NCBI GenBank assembly: GCA_942492835.1
Contig: OW818645.1
Coordinates: 2,790,001 to 2,854,000 of the forward strand
Source: GWB2-37-7 sp942492835
GTDB taxonomy: Bacteria; Bacillota; Clostridia; Lutisporales; Lutisporaceae
Direction: 5' to 3'
Length of the DNA stretch: 64,000 nt
Under the pieces are notes generated by a model. It was not told the DNA's origin and made no database searches. It saw only the letters and a list, made by a program, of their open reading frames with translations. Position 1 is the stretch's first letter. Each line of letters opens with the position of its first letter. Shown here piece after piece: positions 1 through 9,003 of this stretch. The position numbers and the translations under genes were made by a program.

Positions 1-203
1 AAAGATTTACTAGAGGTATTGCAAACCGGGATTTAGTATTAGGACAAATGGCTAAAATTAAATTATTCATTCCACCATTAGACCTGCAAAACAAATTCAC
101 ACAAATAGTAACCAACATAGAAGAACAAAAAGCAATAGTAAAGCAATCTCTATCACAAAGCCAAAACCTATTCAACAGTCTTATGAGTAAATATTTCGAT
201 TAA
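1..203 (+). CDS. hsdS: Type I restriction specificity subunit HsdS, C-terminal end (partial)
   Basis: The reading frame that starts at base 3 is open from the window edge to a TAA at 201-203 and gives about 66 residues. The stretch reading IKLFIPPLDLQNKF is the typical end of an HsdS target-recognition domain, and the residues after it form the helical conserved region that spaces the two recognition domains. HsdS sets the DNA sequence specificity of the type I HsdM/HsdS/HsdR complex. It lies 17 bases upstream of hsdR in the same direction, as expected for a type I operon. hsdM must lie outside the window, if present. Only the C-terminal end is visible, so no target can be inferred. Confidence 0.8.
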   Translation, partial: RFTRGIANRDLVLGQMAKIKLFIPPLDLQNKFTQIVTNIEEQKAIVKQSLSQSQNLFNSLMSKYFD

Positions 204-220
204 GGAAAGTAGGCGATTAT

Positions 221-3200
221 ATGGCAACAAATTTTGAGTTTCTAAAAAATAATACAGAATATCAGTTATTTGGAAATGCTTGCACTGATGCAGAAAATGT
301 TTTAACCGTTTCTCCTGCCATGTCGGCAGTTGGAAGTAGAAAGGCATTTGAACTGGCGGTTAAATGGGTGTATTCTGCGGACACTACTATTAAGCTGCCA
401 TATAAGGATAACCTACAGGCTCTTATACATGAAGAGTCCTTCCGATATGCTGTAGACCCTTCTACATGGAGTAAGCTACAGTATATTATAAAGGTCGGCA
501 ACCTGGCAGTACACACAGAGAAATCTATTTCTAAGAGTAATGCAATGCTTTCACTTTCTATTCTGTTTGAATTTGTGGAATGGATTGACTATTGCTATGG
601 CTCAGACTATAAAGAAAGAAAATTTGATGAGAATTTAATTCCTAAAGCAGGAGATGATTTAGATCTTGCCCGTCGAATCAAAGCAAGGTTATCCAATGAT
701 TTAAAAATTTTAAAAGAAAAAGCGGACAAGATAATAGATGAAAAAGATAAAGAAATAGAACGCTTAGTAGTAGAGCTACAGAAGAAGAGTAATGACTATA
801 CAGCAAGTAAGGAAGAACATAAGGCAGGAAGAGAATTTACCCCAGAAGATTTATCAGAATATAAAACTCGAAAGAAATATATTGATGTAGACCTAAAGCT
901 GATGGGCTGGCAGTTCTCTCAGAGTGCAAGAAAAGACTGTGTGGAAGAAGAAATGCCTGTTACTGGTATGCCCAAGGAATTAGGCTCTGGTGATGGCTTT
1001 GTAGATTATGTGCTATGGGGAAAGGACGGAACGCCTATTGCATTAATTGAAGCCAAGAGAACCTTCAAGGATGCAAGAAATGGCACTCATCAAGCCTGGC
1101 TGTACGCAAACTGTATTGAGAAAATGACAGGTCATAGACCTATTATATTTAATACCAATGGTTACGATTACTTTATATGGGATGATAAGACAGCACCACA
1201 AAGGCGTGTTAGTAGTGTGTTTTCTCGAGAAGATATACATAAGCTGATTAACAGACAGTTTTCAAGAAAGAAGCTAAATGAAATAGAAATAGACGACAAG
1301 ATTACTGACAGATACTATCAAAAGCAAGCAATAAGAGCAGTTTGTGAAAATATAGAAAGAGGACATATGAGGTCTTTGCTGGTTATGGCAACTGGAACTG
1401 GCAAAACTAGAGTTGCTTCCAGCTTAACGGATGTACTTTCAAGGGGTGAATATATTACAAATATATTGTTTTTAGCAGATAGGAAAGCATTGGTAAGTCA
1501 AGCAAGAGATGACTTCAAACTCTATCTTCCTCATATGTCTCTATGCAATCTATTAAAGAATAAAGATGATAAAAATGCTAGGATAGTATTCTCAACTTAC
1601 CCCACAATACTAAATGCTATTGATAGAGTAAAAAATTCAGAGGGAAATCCTTTGTTTACTCCTGCTCATTTTGACCTTATCATAGTGGATGAAAGTCATA
1701 GAAGCATATTTAAAAAATATAAGGCTATATTTGACTATTTTGATGCTTATATGCTAGGACTTACTGCAACACCAAGAGACGATGTACATGACAGTACCTA
1801 TGAATTTTTTGAGGTAGAAAATAATGTACCTACCTTTGCATATGATTATGATACAGCAGTTAATAAGGATCATGTATTAGTTCCTTTTTGCAATATTGAA
1901 GGAACTACTAAATTTTTATCAGATGGAATTATTTATGACGATTTATCTGCTGAAGATAAAGAAAGATATGAAGCGGATTTTACAGATGAAGATGGAGAAA
2001 TGCCTGAAGAGATTCCTTCACCAGCAATAAATAAGTATATATTTAATCAGAGTACAGTTGATATTGTAATAAATGATTTAATGACAAATGGTATAAAGGA
2101 CGAGAGTGGAAATCGCTTGGGAAAGACTATTATATTTGCTCAAAACAAGCTTCATGCTCAGTTTATTGTTGACCGTTTTGATGCGTTGTATCCAGAGTAT
2201 AAGGGGGAGTTCTGCAAGCGTATTGTATGTGATGAGGATTATGCACAGGATTTAATACTACAGTTTAAAAAACCTGAAAAAGAACCGCATATAGCAGTGT
2301 CGGTAGATATGCTAGATACAGGTATTGATGTAAAAGAAATAGTGAATCTTGTTTTCTTTAAACGTGTTTATTCTAAAATTAAGTTTTGGCAGATGATAGG
2401 CAGAGGAACGAGAATAAGACCAGACCTATTTGGAGAAGGGAAGGACAAAGAGAATTTCTTTATCTTTGATTATTTGAGAAACTTTGAGTATTTCAGAGCG
2501 AACAAGAATGGCATAGAACCAAGCACAAGTATTTCAACACAAGCAAGTATTTTTGCAAAGAGAATAAGGTTGATTTTTATAATGCAGGATGTTGCTTTTA
2601 TTGAGGAGGAATATCAGACACTAAGGAGTTCATTGGTAGATGAGGTTTATCAGCAGATAATAAGCCTTACAGCAGAGAGAGTCGATGTTCGGATGAAAAG
2701 AAAATACGTTGACAAATATAAAGTAAAAGAAGCTTTTATCTGCCTTTCTGAACATGATAAAGCTGATTTAATTGTAAACATAGCTGACATTGTTTCTATG
2801 AACGATAAAGATGATAAAGCAGTTGAATTTGATAATATTATGTATGGTTTAATGCTAGCACAGCTTGAAAGCTCAAAAAGCTTAACAAGATTTAAAAATG
2901 CAATAACCGTTAAAGCCAGTATATTACTGAATAAAACTACAATCCCTCAAGTTAAGGCAAAAGTACCAGTTTTAAAAGAGATAACAGAAGATGAATTTTG
3001 GGATAAAGCAAGTATCTTGAACTTTGAGAGAATTCGCACTGAACTTAGAGAGCTAATGAAGTTCGCAGTAACAGATGGGCAGATGCGAGTTTATACAAAC
3101 CTTTCAGATACAGTATTAGAACGCACTGAGGGCGAAATATTTGAACTAAACTATGATTTAGATGACTATAAAATCAAGGTGAATCGGTATATTGAGGAAA

Positions 3201-3625
3201 ATAAGAACAGCATAGCTATTCATAAGCTAAGAAATAACATTCCACTAAATGAAGCTGATTATAAGACCTTAGAAAGAATATTTACTGGAGAGCTAGGCAC
3301 GAAGCAGGATTATGAAAGCAACTTTAAGGATACTCCCTTTGGGCTGCTTGTTCGTAGAATTGCTAAGCTGGAGAGGGCTGCTGCATTAAAAGCTTTTTCA
3401 TCCTTTATAAATGAGCAGAACCTTAATGCGAATCAAATTGTGTTTGTAAATAAAGTGATTGATTACATAGAGCAGAATGGCTATGTTGAGAATGTAGCTG
3501 ACCTTACCAAACTACCTTTTGATAAACCGCAAAAATTTAATAAATTATTTGATAGTGAAAGGCAGAAAAAGTTTGTTCAAATAATAAATGAGATCAAAGA
3601 CAATGCTACAAAGGTTATAAGTTAG
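221..3625 (+). CDS. hsdR: Type I restriction enzyme, R subunit HsdR (ATP-dependent translocase/endonuclease)
   Basis: The 1134-residue protein is the motor and nuclease subunit of a type I restriction system. Residues 1 to about 150 form a helical domain resembling DUF4145, followed by a charged coiled-coil stretch (about 150-200). The HsdR nuclease domain has the PD-(D/E)xK signature: an Asp in GFVDYVLW and E277-A-K279. The SF2 helicase core has Walker A ATGTGKT (390-396), the DEAH-type box DESH (490-493), motif III GLTATP and motif VI QMIGRGTR (724-731). The C-terminal ~300 residues resemble the EcoEI R C-terminal domain. All catalytic motifs are intact and the length is normal for EcoEI-like HsdR, so the subunit looks functional. 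The start has the purine-rich GGAAAG upstream. Confidence 0.93.
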   Translation: MATNFEFLKNNTEYQLFGNACTDAENVLTVSPAMSAVGSRKAFELAVKWVYSADTTIKLPYKDNLQALIHEESFRYAVDPSTWSKLQYIIKVGNLAVHTEKSISKSNAMLSLSILFEFVEWIDYCYGSDYKERKFDENLIPKAGDDLDLARRIKARLSNDLKILKEKADKIIDEKDKEIERLVVELQKKSNDYTASKEEHKAGREFTPEDLSEYKTRKKYIDVDLKLMGWQFSQSARKDCVEEEMPVTGMPKELGSGDGFVDYVLWGKDGTPIALIEAKRTFKDARNGTHQAWLYANCIEKMTGHRPIIFNTNGYDYFIWDDKTAPQRRVSSVFSREDIHKLINRQFSRKKLNEIEIDDKITDRYYQKQAIRAVCENIERGHMRSLLVMATGTGKTRVASSLTDVLSRGEYITNILFLADRKALVSQARDDFKLYLPHMSLCNLLKNKDDKNARIVFSTYPTILNAIDRVKNSEGNPLFTPAHFDLIIVDESHRSIFKKYKAIFDYFDAYMLGLTATPRDDVHDSTYEFFEVENNVPTFAYDYDTAVNKDHVLVPFCNIEGTTKFLSDGIIYDDLSAEDKERYEADFTDEDGEMPEEIPSPAINKYIFNQSTVDIVINDLMTNGIKDESGNRLGKTIIFAQNKLHAQFIVDRFDALYPEYKGEFCKRIVCDEDYAQDLILQFKKPEKEPHIAVSVDMLDTGIDVKEIVNLVFFKRVYSKIKFWQMIGRGTRIRPDLFGEGKDKENFFIFDYLRNFEYFRANKNGIEPSTSISTQASIFAKRIRLIFIMQDVAFIEEEYQTLRSSLVDEVYQQIISLTAERVDVRMKRKYVDKYKVKEAFICLSEHDKADLIVNIADIVSMNDKDDKAVEFDNIMYGLMLAQLESSKSLTRFKNAITVKASILLNKTTIPQVKAKVPVLKEITEDEFWDKASILNFERIRTELRELMKFAVTDGQMRVYTNLSDTVLERTEGEIFELNYDLDDYKIKVNRYIEENKNSIAIHKLRNNIPLNEADYKTLERIFTGELGTKQDYESNFKDTPFGLLVRRIAKLERAAALKAFSSFINEQNLNANQIVFVNKVIDYIEQNGYVENVADLTKLPFDKPQKFNKLFDSERQKKFVQIINEIKDNATKVIS

Positions 3626-3700
3626 TGGTGAGTGTAATAAAGACACAATGATGAAATAATGATAATAGCATGTTATCAAAATTTACAGATAAAACAACAT

Positions 3701-3740
3701 AAAGCTATTAAGAGGTAATGCACTTCTTAATAGCTTTTTA
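3701..3740 (+). terminator. Rho-independent terminator after hsdR
   Basis: A 16-base stem (3701-3716 with 3722-3737, one G-U pair, 5-base loop) is followed by a T-rich tract. It lies 75 bases after the hsdR stop and closes the restriction operon. Confidence 0.75.
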
Positions 3741-3766
3741 AATTATTAACTTAGTTTGGTAATATC

Positions 3767-3805
3767 AGGTAGCTTTTCATATTTAAAAGATATGAAAAGC
3801 TACCT
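3767..3805. repeat. 16-bp perfect inverted repeat
   Basis: Bases 3767-3782 are perfectly complementary to 3790-3805 with a 7-base spacer. No clean T-run follows on either strand, and a separate terminator lies just upstream. It could be a second terminator, an RNA hairpin, or the convergent terminator for the minus-strand gene at 3905-4390. Confidence 0.6.
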
Positions 3806-3904
3806 AGAAGAAACAAAAATAAAAATTTTTTATAAGGTTTACATTTGTGTTTATATTTACTTTCTATTAATTGTAAAGTGAATTCACTAAAACAATATCA
3901 AAAA

Positions 3905-4390
3905 TTAATTAAATAAAGCGTCAATATATTTTATATTAAAGTTACTATTATTAATTTTGTAATCATATAAATGCTTAATATAACCATCTAAACCTATAGA
4001 TAAGTCAATATTACCGTTATCATGTATAGTTATACTTATATCTTCTGGTTTATCTCTATAATAAATCAGTATAGTATAATAATATTTATATCTTGAAGAC
4101 TGAGGCTTATAATTCTTTATTGCTTTTATTTCTGATAATTCATTTATAATTTTATCTATATCATCTTTATTGGTTATATTAATATGTCTTTCATCTTTTC
4201 TTAAATCCTCTAAATCACAAAGATAAATTGAAATTCTATCTATATCACTATCAATATATTTATTAAAGATTTTATCTAATGATATCTTTATAGGGAATAA
4301 ATGATGAGCATCAATATAGTTTAAAAATATTAAACAAATGAATAATATAGCTATTAAAATTATCAAATACTTTTTCTTAAAAGATTTCAT
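3905..4390 (-). CDS. Hypothetical membrane-anchored protein (161 aa)
   Basis: I do not recognise this family. The N-terminus is KKK followed by one strongly hydrophobic helix (about residues 7-24), so the protein is probably anchored in the membrane or exported, with a ~135-residue polar outer domain rich in Asp, Ile and Tyr. No cysteine pair or catalytic motif is evident. The start is preceded by GGAG on the minus strand. It is a lone gene, convergent with hsdR, and very AT-rich. It may belong to the accessory region that carries the restriction locus. Confidence 0.6.
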   Translation of the reverse strand: MKSFKKKYLIILIAILFICLIFLNYIDAHHLFPIKISLDKIFNKYIDSDIDRISIYLCDLEDLRKDERHINITNKDDIDKIINELSEIKAIKNYKPQSSRYKYYYTILIYYRDKPEDISITIHDNGNIDLSIGLDGYIKHLYDYKINNSNFNIKYIDALFN

Positions 4391-4721
4391 AAGTAGTCTC
4401 CAATCTTTTATTAATATTATTTATAATATACTATATTCCACTATTTACATTTCTTGCAGATAACGTCTTTTTGACTAGGTATCATTATTCGTTGCTTTAA
4501 ATTAGCATAATTTGGATAACTATTTTTATAAGATAATTAGATTTTACTATCAACCCATTATATTCCTATATATCCAACATTACACCTATTTTTCATAATA
4601 TATAATACTATAACATTCTTGTAAAGCGTTATAAAGCATTTTTGCTTTTTTTGTTTATCCTATAATTTACATCCATTTCAACGCATATAATTTATAGATT
4701 AAATATATAGGAGGAATAAAC
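4391..4721. other. Intergenic region before the hydrogenase operon
   Basis: This AT-rich spacer must hold divergent promoters for the minus-strand gene at 4390 and for the hydrogenase operon at 4722. I could not pick a convincing -35/-10 pair. A short terminator-like hairpin (AAAGCA 4633-4638, TGCTTT 4643-4648, then T's) lies about 75 bases before the first hydrogenase-operon gene and could act as an attenuator. No coding sequence is supported here. Confidence 0.4.
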
Positions 4722-5009
4722 ATGTATATGTGCTGTCGTTGTCCATATTTGGCTTATTGCAGCAGCTTGCGAAGAAGCAGGCAAAGGGAATTTACTATAG
4801 CTGAGCTTGCACAGTACGATGGAAGTGGAGGAAAGCCTGCCTATGTGGCGGTAGAGGGCATAGTGTATGATGTCAGTATGAATCCTGCATGGGGTGGAGG
4901 AAGTCATTTTGGATTGATTGCAGGCAAGGATTTGACTGAACAGTTTAAAGGCTGTCACCAGATGAGTGCGATACTAGAAAGACTTCCTAAGGTAGGAGTG
5001 CTTAAATAA
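4722..5009 (+). CDS. Small cytochrome b5-like heme/steroid-binding domain protein
   Basis: The 95-residue protein carries a cytochrome b5-like domain from about residue 23, with the landmarks YVAVEGIVYDVS, AGKDLTEQF and a final CH. The classical HPGG is replaced by a clostridial-type segment; H62 (in GSHF) and H79 are the likely axial heme ligands. The first 13 residues hold four cysteines (C4, C5, C7, C13), which is unusual and might bind a metal. A strong GGAGG precedes the ATG. It is the first gene of the hydrogenase operon, 16 bases before the small subunit, so a role in electron transfer to or from the hydrogenase is a reasonable inference. Heme binding is not proven by sequence. Confidence 0.7.
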   Translation: MYMCCRCPYLAYCSSLRRSRQREFTIAELAQYDGSGGKPAYVAVEGIVYDVSMNPAWGGGSHFGLIAGKDLTEQFKGCHQMSAILERLPKVGVLK

Positions 5010-5025
5010 GCTGGAGGAGTGTTAT

Positions 5026-5898
5026 ATGGAAGAGTTTCACTGTCCTATAATTGATTCAAAAGGCAAGACTGCAAGAGAACTAATGAATATGGCTATAAAA
5101 GAAGTAGCAGAGGGCAGAAGGAAAAAGATGAATCTAATATGGCTAGAAGCGACAGGCTGTTCAGGTAACATCATTTCACTGCTAGATGCAAAGTATCATG
5201 ATTTATTGTTTTTTCTAAACAGTGTAGTTGATATAAAGTATTCAAATAGTCTGATGGCAGCAGAGGGACAGCTAGCCTATCAGCAGTTTATTGATACTCT
5301 TTCTACTGAATTCATACTGGTTGTGGAAGGCTCTGTAGCTACAAAGGCAGAAGGCAGATATAATATAATAGCTCGTGACAATGGAAGACCTGTCACCTCT
5401 ATGGAAGCTGTACAATTGGCAGGAGACAAAGCAAAGTACATCGTAACTGCTGGAGTTTGTTCAAGCTATGGAGGAGTATCCGCTGCAAGTCCCAATCCTT
5501 CAGGCTCAGTATCGGTGCCAGATTTTTTAAAGAAGGAAGTTATCAGGGTACCTGGCTGTCCAGGACATCCTGAATGGATAATCGGTACAATCGCACACCT
5601 TGTTTATCTAGGGCGTCCTGAGACTGACGAGGAAGGAAAGCCTTTAATGTTTTACAATATAACTATCCATGATCGTTGCAGCAGACGCTCTTATTTTGAT
5701 AGGGGAACATTTGCAACTAAGCTGGGAGATAAGGAATGTATGTTTAAGCTAGGCTGCAGAGGTCCTATAACTAAGACAGACTGTCCAATTAGGGAATGGA
5801 ATCATAATGTGAATTGGCCTGTAGAAGATAATACACCCTGCATAGGCTGTGCAAGGAAGGGCTTCCCAAATGCGATGGAACCCTTTGTAAGATATTGA
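5026..5898 (+). CDS. [NiFe] hydrogenase small subunit (Fe-S electron-transfer subunit)
   Basis: The 290-residue protein carries the three Fe-S clusters that link the [NiFe] site to the electron partner. Visible ligands are C45, C145 (AGVCSSYGG) and C178 (PGCPGHP) for the proximal cluster; H215, C218, C238 and C244 for the distal cluster; C253, C272 and C275 (PCIGC) for the medial cluster. The position of the usual first proximal cysteine (the first C of ECTGC) is alanine here: the segment reads EATGC (A42). No Tat signal (RRxFxK) and no C-terminal membrane helix are present, so the enzyme is probably cytoplasmic, unlike most periplasmic uptake enzymes. The start has AGGAG upstream. It sits between the cytochrome b5-like gene and the large subunit. 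Confidence 0.92.
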   Translation: MEEFHCPIIDSKGKTARELMNMAIKEVAEGRRKKMNLIWLEATGCSGNIISLLDAKYHDLLFFLNSVVDIKYSNSLMAAEGQLAYQQFIDTLSTEFILVVEGSVATKAEGRYNIIARDNGRPVTSMEAVQLAGDKAKYIVTAGVCSSYGGVSAASPNPSGSVSVPDFLKKEVIRVPGCPGHPEWIIGTIAHLVYLGRPETDEEGKPLMFYNITIHDRCSRRSYFDRGTFATKLGDKECMFKLGCRGPITKTDCPIREWNHNVNWPVEDNTPCIGCARKGFPNAMEPFVRY

Positions 5899-5915
5899 TT
5901 TCTTAGGAGGATAAG

Positions 5916-7325
5916 ATGGCAAATACAGTTGTAATCAACCCTGTAACAAGGATAAGTGGTTTTCTTGAGATAGAAGTGCAGGTAGAGAGGGGTAAGATAA
6001 TAAATGCCAAAAGCAGTGGTATGTTGTTTCGCGGCTTTGAAAAAATGCTTAAAGGAAAGTCACCACTAGATGCTATTTACTTTACACAGAGAATATGTGG
6101 CATATGCTCTACCGCACACTCTTTGGCTTCGGCTCTAACGTTGGAAGAGGCTTTGGGAGTAATGCCTGGTTTCTCCAGCAGAGTAATAAGAGAATTTGTG
6201 CATGGTTGCGAGTTTTTACAAAATCATATTAGACATTTTTACCAGTATACCTTGCCTGATTACGTCAAGGGACCTGAGATACATCCTCTTTATGTGGTAT
6301 CTCATAGCGATTTCAGACTACCTACGAAGCTGAATAATGAATTAGCACAGCACTATGTCGATTCCTTGCAATACAGCAGTTTGTCACATGAGATGCTAGC
6401 TGTACTCGGTGGCAAGGCTCCCCATAATCATGGAGTTTTTGTAGGAGGTATAACCTCGGATATAGATGCATCAAAACTTTTAACTTTAAAGGCTATGCTT
6501 AAATTTATTACTGATTTTGTAGAAACAGTAATGATTCCTGATGCATATATCTTAGGTCAATACTATCCTGAGTATTACAACATGGGTGTGGGACATAAAA
6601 ACCTTATGACCTATGGTGTGTATGATTATCCAGAAACTAAGAGTATCTATTATACAAGACCAGGTGTATATGCAAATGGAGTTATATCACGTTTAGATGT
6701 TGCCGCTATAAGTGAAGATGTCAAAAAATCTTGGTATGTATCAGATAAGGTACAGAATAAACCCTTGGACCCCGTAACTGAGGAAGAACCTTATAAGGAA
6801 GGCGCATACACTTGGGTAAAGGCTCCAAGGTATAACGGTCTGCCTATGGAGGTAGGACCTTTGGCAAGAATGTTCATCAGCGGAAGCTATACAAGGGGAA
6901 TATCTACTATGGACAGGACTATGGCAAGAGCTTTGGAAACGAAAAAAGTTGGTGATATTATGAGGAATATACTAGAGCTAGTACCAGCTTATAGATCAAA
7001 CCAAAAGAAGCATGAGATACCTGTCAGGGCAACTGGTCAGGGACTTATTGATACAACCAGAGGTTCTTTAGGGCACTGGATATCAATCGAGGAAAAGGTT
7101 ATAAAAAATTATGGAATTATTACACCTACTTCATGGAACCTGTCTCCCCAGGATTCAGAGGGTATAAAGGGTACTATTGAAAGTGCACTACTAGGCACCG
7201 ATATAGAGAATTTGAACAGCCCAGTGGAAATTGGCAGGATAGTAAGAAGCTTTGATCCCTGCGTATCCTGTGCAACTCATTTATATTCATCGGGCAAAGC
7301 TGCAATCCAGATAAGGCTGATGTAG
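5916..7325 (+). CDS. [NiFe] hydrogenase large (catalytic) subunit
   Basis: The 469-residue protein holds the Ni-Fe(CN)2CO active site that interconverts H2 and protons plus electrons. The N-terminal motif RICGICSTAH supplies C61 and C64, and the C-terminal motif DPCVSCATH supplies C449 and C452, so all four metal-binding cysteines are present. The 14 residues after H455 form a C-terminal extension of the type removed by a dedicated endopeptidase after nickel insertion; that protease is the next gene. An AGGAGG site lies 17 bases after the small-subunit stop. Together with the small subunit it resembles group 1-like clostridial enzymes. The subgroup cannot be assigned without a tree. Confidence 0.95.
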   Translation: MANTVVINPVTRISGFLEIEVQVERGKIINAKSSGMLFRGFEKMLKGKSPLDAIYFTQRICGICSTAHSLASALTLEEALGVMPGFSSRVIREFVHGCEFLQNHIRHFYQYTLPDYVKGPEIHPLYVVSHSDFRLPTKLNNELAQHYVDSLQYSSLSHEMLAVLGGKAPHNHGVFVGGITSDIDASKLLTLKAMLKFITDFVETVMIPDAYILGQYYPEYYNMGVGHKNLMTYGVYDYPETKSIYYTRPGVYANGVISRLDVAAISEDVKKSWYVSDKVQNKPLDPVTEEEPYKEGAYTWVKAPRYNGLPMEVGPLARMFISGSYTRGISTMDRTMARALETKKVGDIMRNILELVPAYRSNQKKHEIPVRATGQGLIDTTRGSLGHWISIEEKVIKNYGIITPTSWNLSPQDSEGIKGTIESALLGTDIENLNSPVEIGRIVRSFDPCVSCATHLYSSGKAAIQIRLM

Positions 7326-7332
7326 CACCACG

Positions 7333-7794
7333 ATGAGTATTAAGCTAGTTGCCGTAGGAAACCGAATGATGGGAGATGATGGTGTTGCAATAGAGGTAGC
7401 AGAACACCTATTTAACAGCTTAAGTGAGCTTGGAATTGAGGTTATAATAGGAGAAACTGATACGGATTATTGCAGGGCTCACATTGAGGATGGTGATGTG
7501 TTAATTATTATTGATGCAGGATACAGTGGAAAGCCTGTAGGCAAGGTATGGTCAGTATCTCTCCTTGAAGCACTACAGACTGCCAATGTGTGTAGCTGGC
7601 AGCATGATGCAGATTTGATTAATGCGATTAAGATAGAAGGACTTAAGGTATCTGGGTTATTAATTTGTATTGAGACTTCGGATATATGCTTCAGGTGGGG
7701 CTTAAGTAATGAGTTAAAACGGGAACTTTTGGATATCTGTAACGAAATAAAAGCTTTGATTATTAGATATAGAGGGGAGTTAGAAAATGCATGA
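7333..7794 (+). CDS. Hydrogenase maturation protease (HyaD/HybD family, M52)
   Basis: The 153-residue protein should cleave the C-terminal tail from the neighbouring large subunit after nickel loading. It starts with the family signature VGNRMMGDDG; the nickel-sensing residues correspond to D16, D61 (IIIDAGY) and H91 (WQHDADL), compared with E16, D62 and H93 of E. coli HybD. Length is normal. The start lies 7 bases after the large-subunit stop with only a weak ribosome site, which suggests translational coupling. The gene overlaps the next one by 8 bases. Confidence 0.88.
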   Translation: MSIKLVAVGNRMMGDDGVAIEVAEHLFNSLSELGIEVIIGETDTDYCRAHIEDGDVLIIIDAGYSGKPVGKVWSVSLLEALQTANVCSWQHDADLINAIKIEGLKVSGLLICIETSDICFRWGLSNELKRELLDICNEIKALIIRYRGELENA

Positions 7795-8047
7795 TAGTTT
7801 TTTACTGCATAAGATAGCAGCATCCTTGCAAAGAATTTGCGATGAAAATAAGCTGGGCAATATAAAAGAGCTAGAAATAGAGGTAAGTGCTGATAGTCAT
7901 ATAACCAGTGAGAATTTGCGAGAGCATCTGATTGAGATAATTCCTCTTCTTATTAGCAAAAAAACAGAGATTAGAATTAGAAAGACAACACTTGAAACAC
8001 AGAATGCAGTAATATATATGCTAAAGGGTGAGGGTATTGAATCTTGA
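7787..8047 (+). CDS. HypA-like protein lacking the zinc domain
   Basis: The 86-residue protein begins MHD, like the MHE start of HypA where His2 binds nickel, and the next ~80 residues follow the HypA fold pattern (helix, strands, helix). HypA is normally about 113 residues and has a CxxC...CxxC zinc loop; this protein has no cysteine at all. It overlaps the maturation protease by 8 bases, so it is part of the hydrogenase operon. It may be a reduced nickel-delivery or adaptor protein, or an unrelated small protein with a chance MHD start. No hypB-F genes occur in the window, so they must be elsewhere if this hydrogenase is active. Confidence 0.55.
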   Translation: MHDSFLLHKIAASLQRICDENKLGNIKELEIEVSADSHITSENLREHLIEIIPLLISKKTEIRIRKTTLETQNAVIYMLKGEGIES

Positions 8048-8150
8048 AGTTGACTTGATTTCGAAAATTTGTAAAAAAATATAAAAATATATGGAACTTT
8101 CTAGAAATTCCTCCGTCTATATAAAAGATGTTTTTATGGGAGGCGGTTGG

Positions 8151-8723
8151 ATGAAGAACAGTAGAGCTCAATTAGCACTAATATTAATTTTAATGCTTGC
8201 CTTATTTCTAAAAATTGAAGGTATTATACCTGACATATTCGCAGGTGGTGATGAGCCCATAGCAATAGTCAAGGAAAAAGAAGGACTGGAGTTTAGTGCA
8301 GTTTTTGACAGTAATAGCTTTACAGAAAATGATGAGTTGATAATAAAAGCAACTATTACGAACAAAAGCAAAAATGCTATTCGCTATTATGCAGGTACAT
8401 CCTCCTATGGCATGCGAGGTGTCTTGGGAGCAACTTTGCATTCTATAGATGGCAGGTCAAAATTTACTGATAAGTTTATCATAGAGACTAGAGGTATTAG
8501 CACAAATACTTCGATACTGCATGGTGAGCTTTTACCAGGTAAAACCATAAGCTGTGAATTTTCTATGCTTCCCTATTTTGTGAATGAAGGAACAAAGTAC
8601 AACGTTTCTTCAGGAGAATATACGCTTAGGCTTTGGTATAATACAGATACTCAGAGGTCTATAGAGACAGAGTTTCCACTAAGATTAACAAAGCGATTTA
8701 GCAGTATGCATTTAAAAAGTTAA
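8151..8723 (+). CDS. Anchored extracytoplasmic protein, possible BsuPI-like beta domain
   Basis: The start at 8151 is preferred over the upstream ATG at 8091 because GGGAGG sits just before it. The 190-residue product has one N-terminal hydrophobic segment (about residues 8-23) and a beta-rich outer part. Phrases such as ATITNKSKN, YYAGTSSYG and a C-terminal SGEYTLRLWY resemble BsuPI-type intracellular protease inhibitor folds, but the match is by eye only. It lies about 100 bases after the hydrogenase operon and ends at its own terminator, so a link with the hydrogenase is unproven. Confidence 0.6.
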   Translation: MKNSRAQLALILILMLALFLKIEGIIPDIFAGGDEPIAIVKEKEGLEFSAVFDSNSFTENDELIIKATITNKSKNAIRYYAGTSSYGMRGVLGATLHSIDGRSKFTDKFIIETRGISTNTSILHGELLPGKTISCEFSMLPYFVNEGTKYNVSSGEYTLRLWYNTDTQRSIETEFPLRLTKRFSSMHLKS

Positions 8724-8731
8724 GATATTTT

Positions 8732-8770
8732 ATTAAGGTAGAAGTGTTTATTCTACCTTAATTTGTTTTA
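8732..8770 (+). terminator. Rho-independent terminator
   Basis: A 12-bp perfect stem (8732-8743 with 8751-8762) is followed by TTGTTTTA. It ends the transcript of the 8151-8723 gene. The following 230 bases (8771-9003) are AT-rich spacer before the rhomboid-like gene; no other gene is seen there. Confidence 0.8.
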
Positions 8771-9003
8771 CTCCATAAGAGATTTTTTATCATTTTTTTG
8801 CTATTTTAAGTTGGACTTTTGTGTGATAATATAATAAAATACAGTTTTGAATTCTAGAAATGTTGTGAAAAAGATTTATCATAGACAAAACAGTAGAAAC
8901 ATTTACTTTTGTATTATCAGTAATGTATTTTTCACAATTTACACACTTGGAGCAAAATGTAAAATGTTTAGTGCAAAACATATAGAATAGGAGGATAGCA
9001 ATA

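Noticed and set aside
3767..3805. Inverted repeat as an insertion-sequence end
   Set aside because: No transposase-like frame or target duplication is present around it; a hairpin/terminator role is simpler.
4692..4958. Minus-strand frame opposite the cytochrome b5-like gene
   Set aside because: It is fully antisense to a gene with a recognised domain and strong ribosome site.
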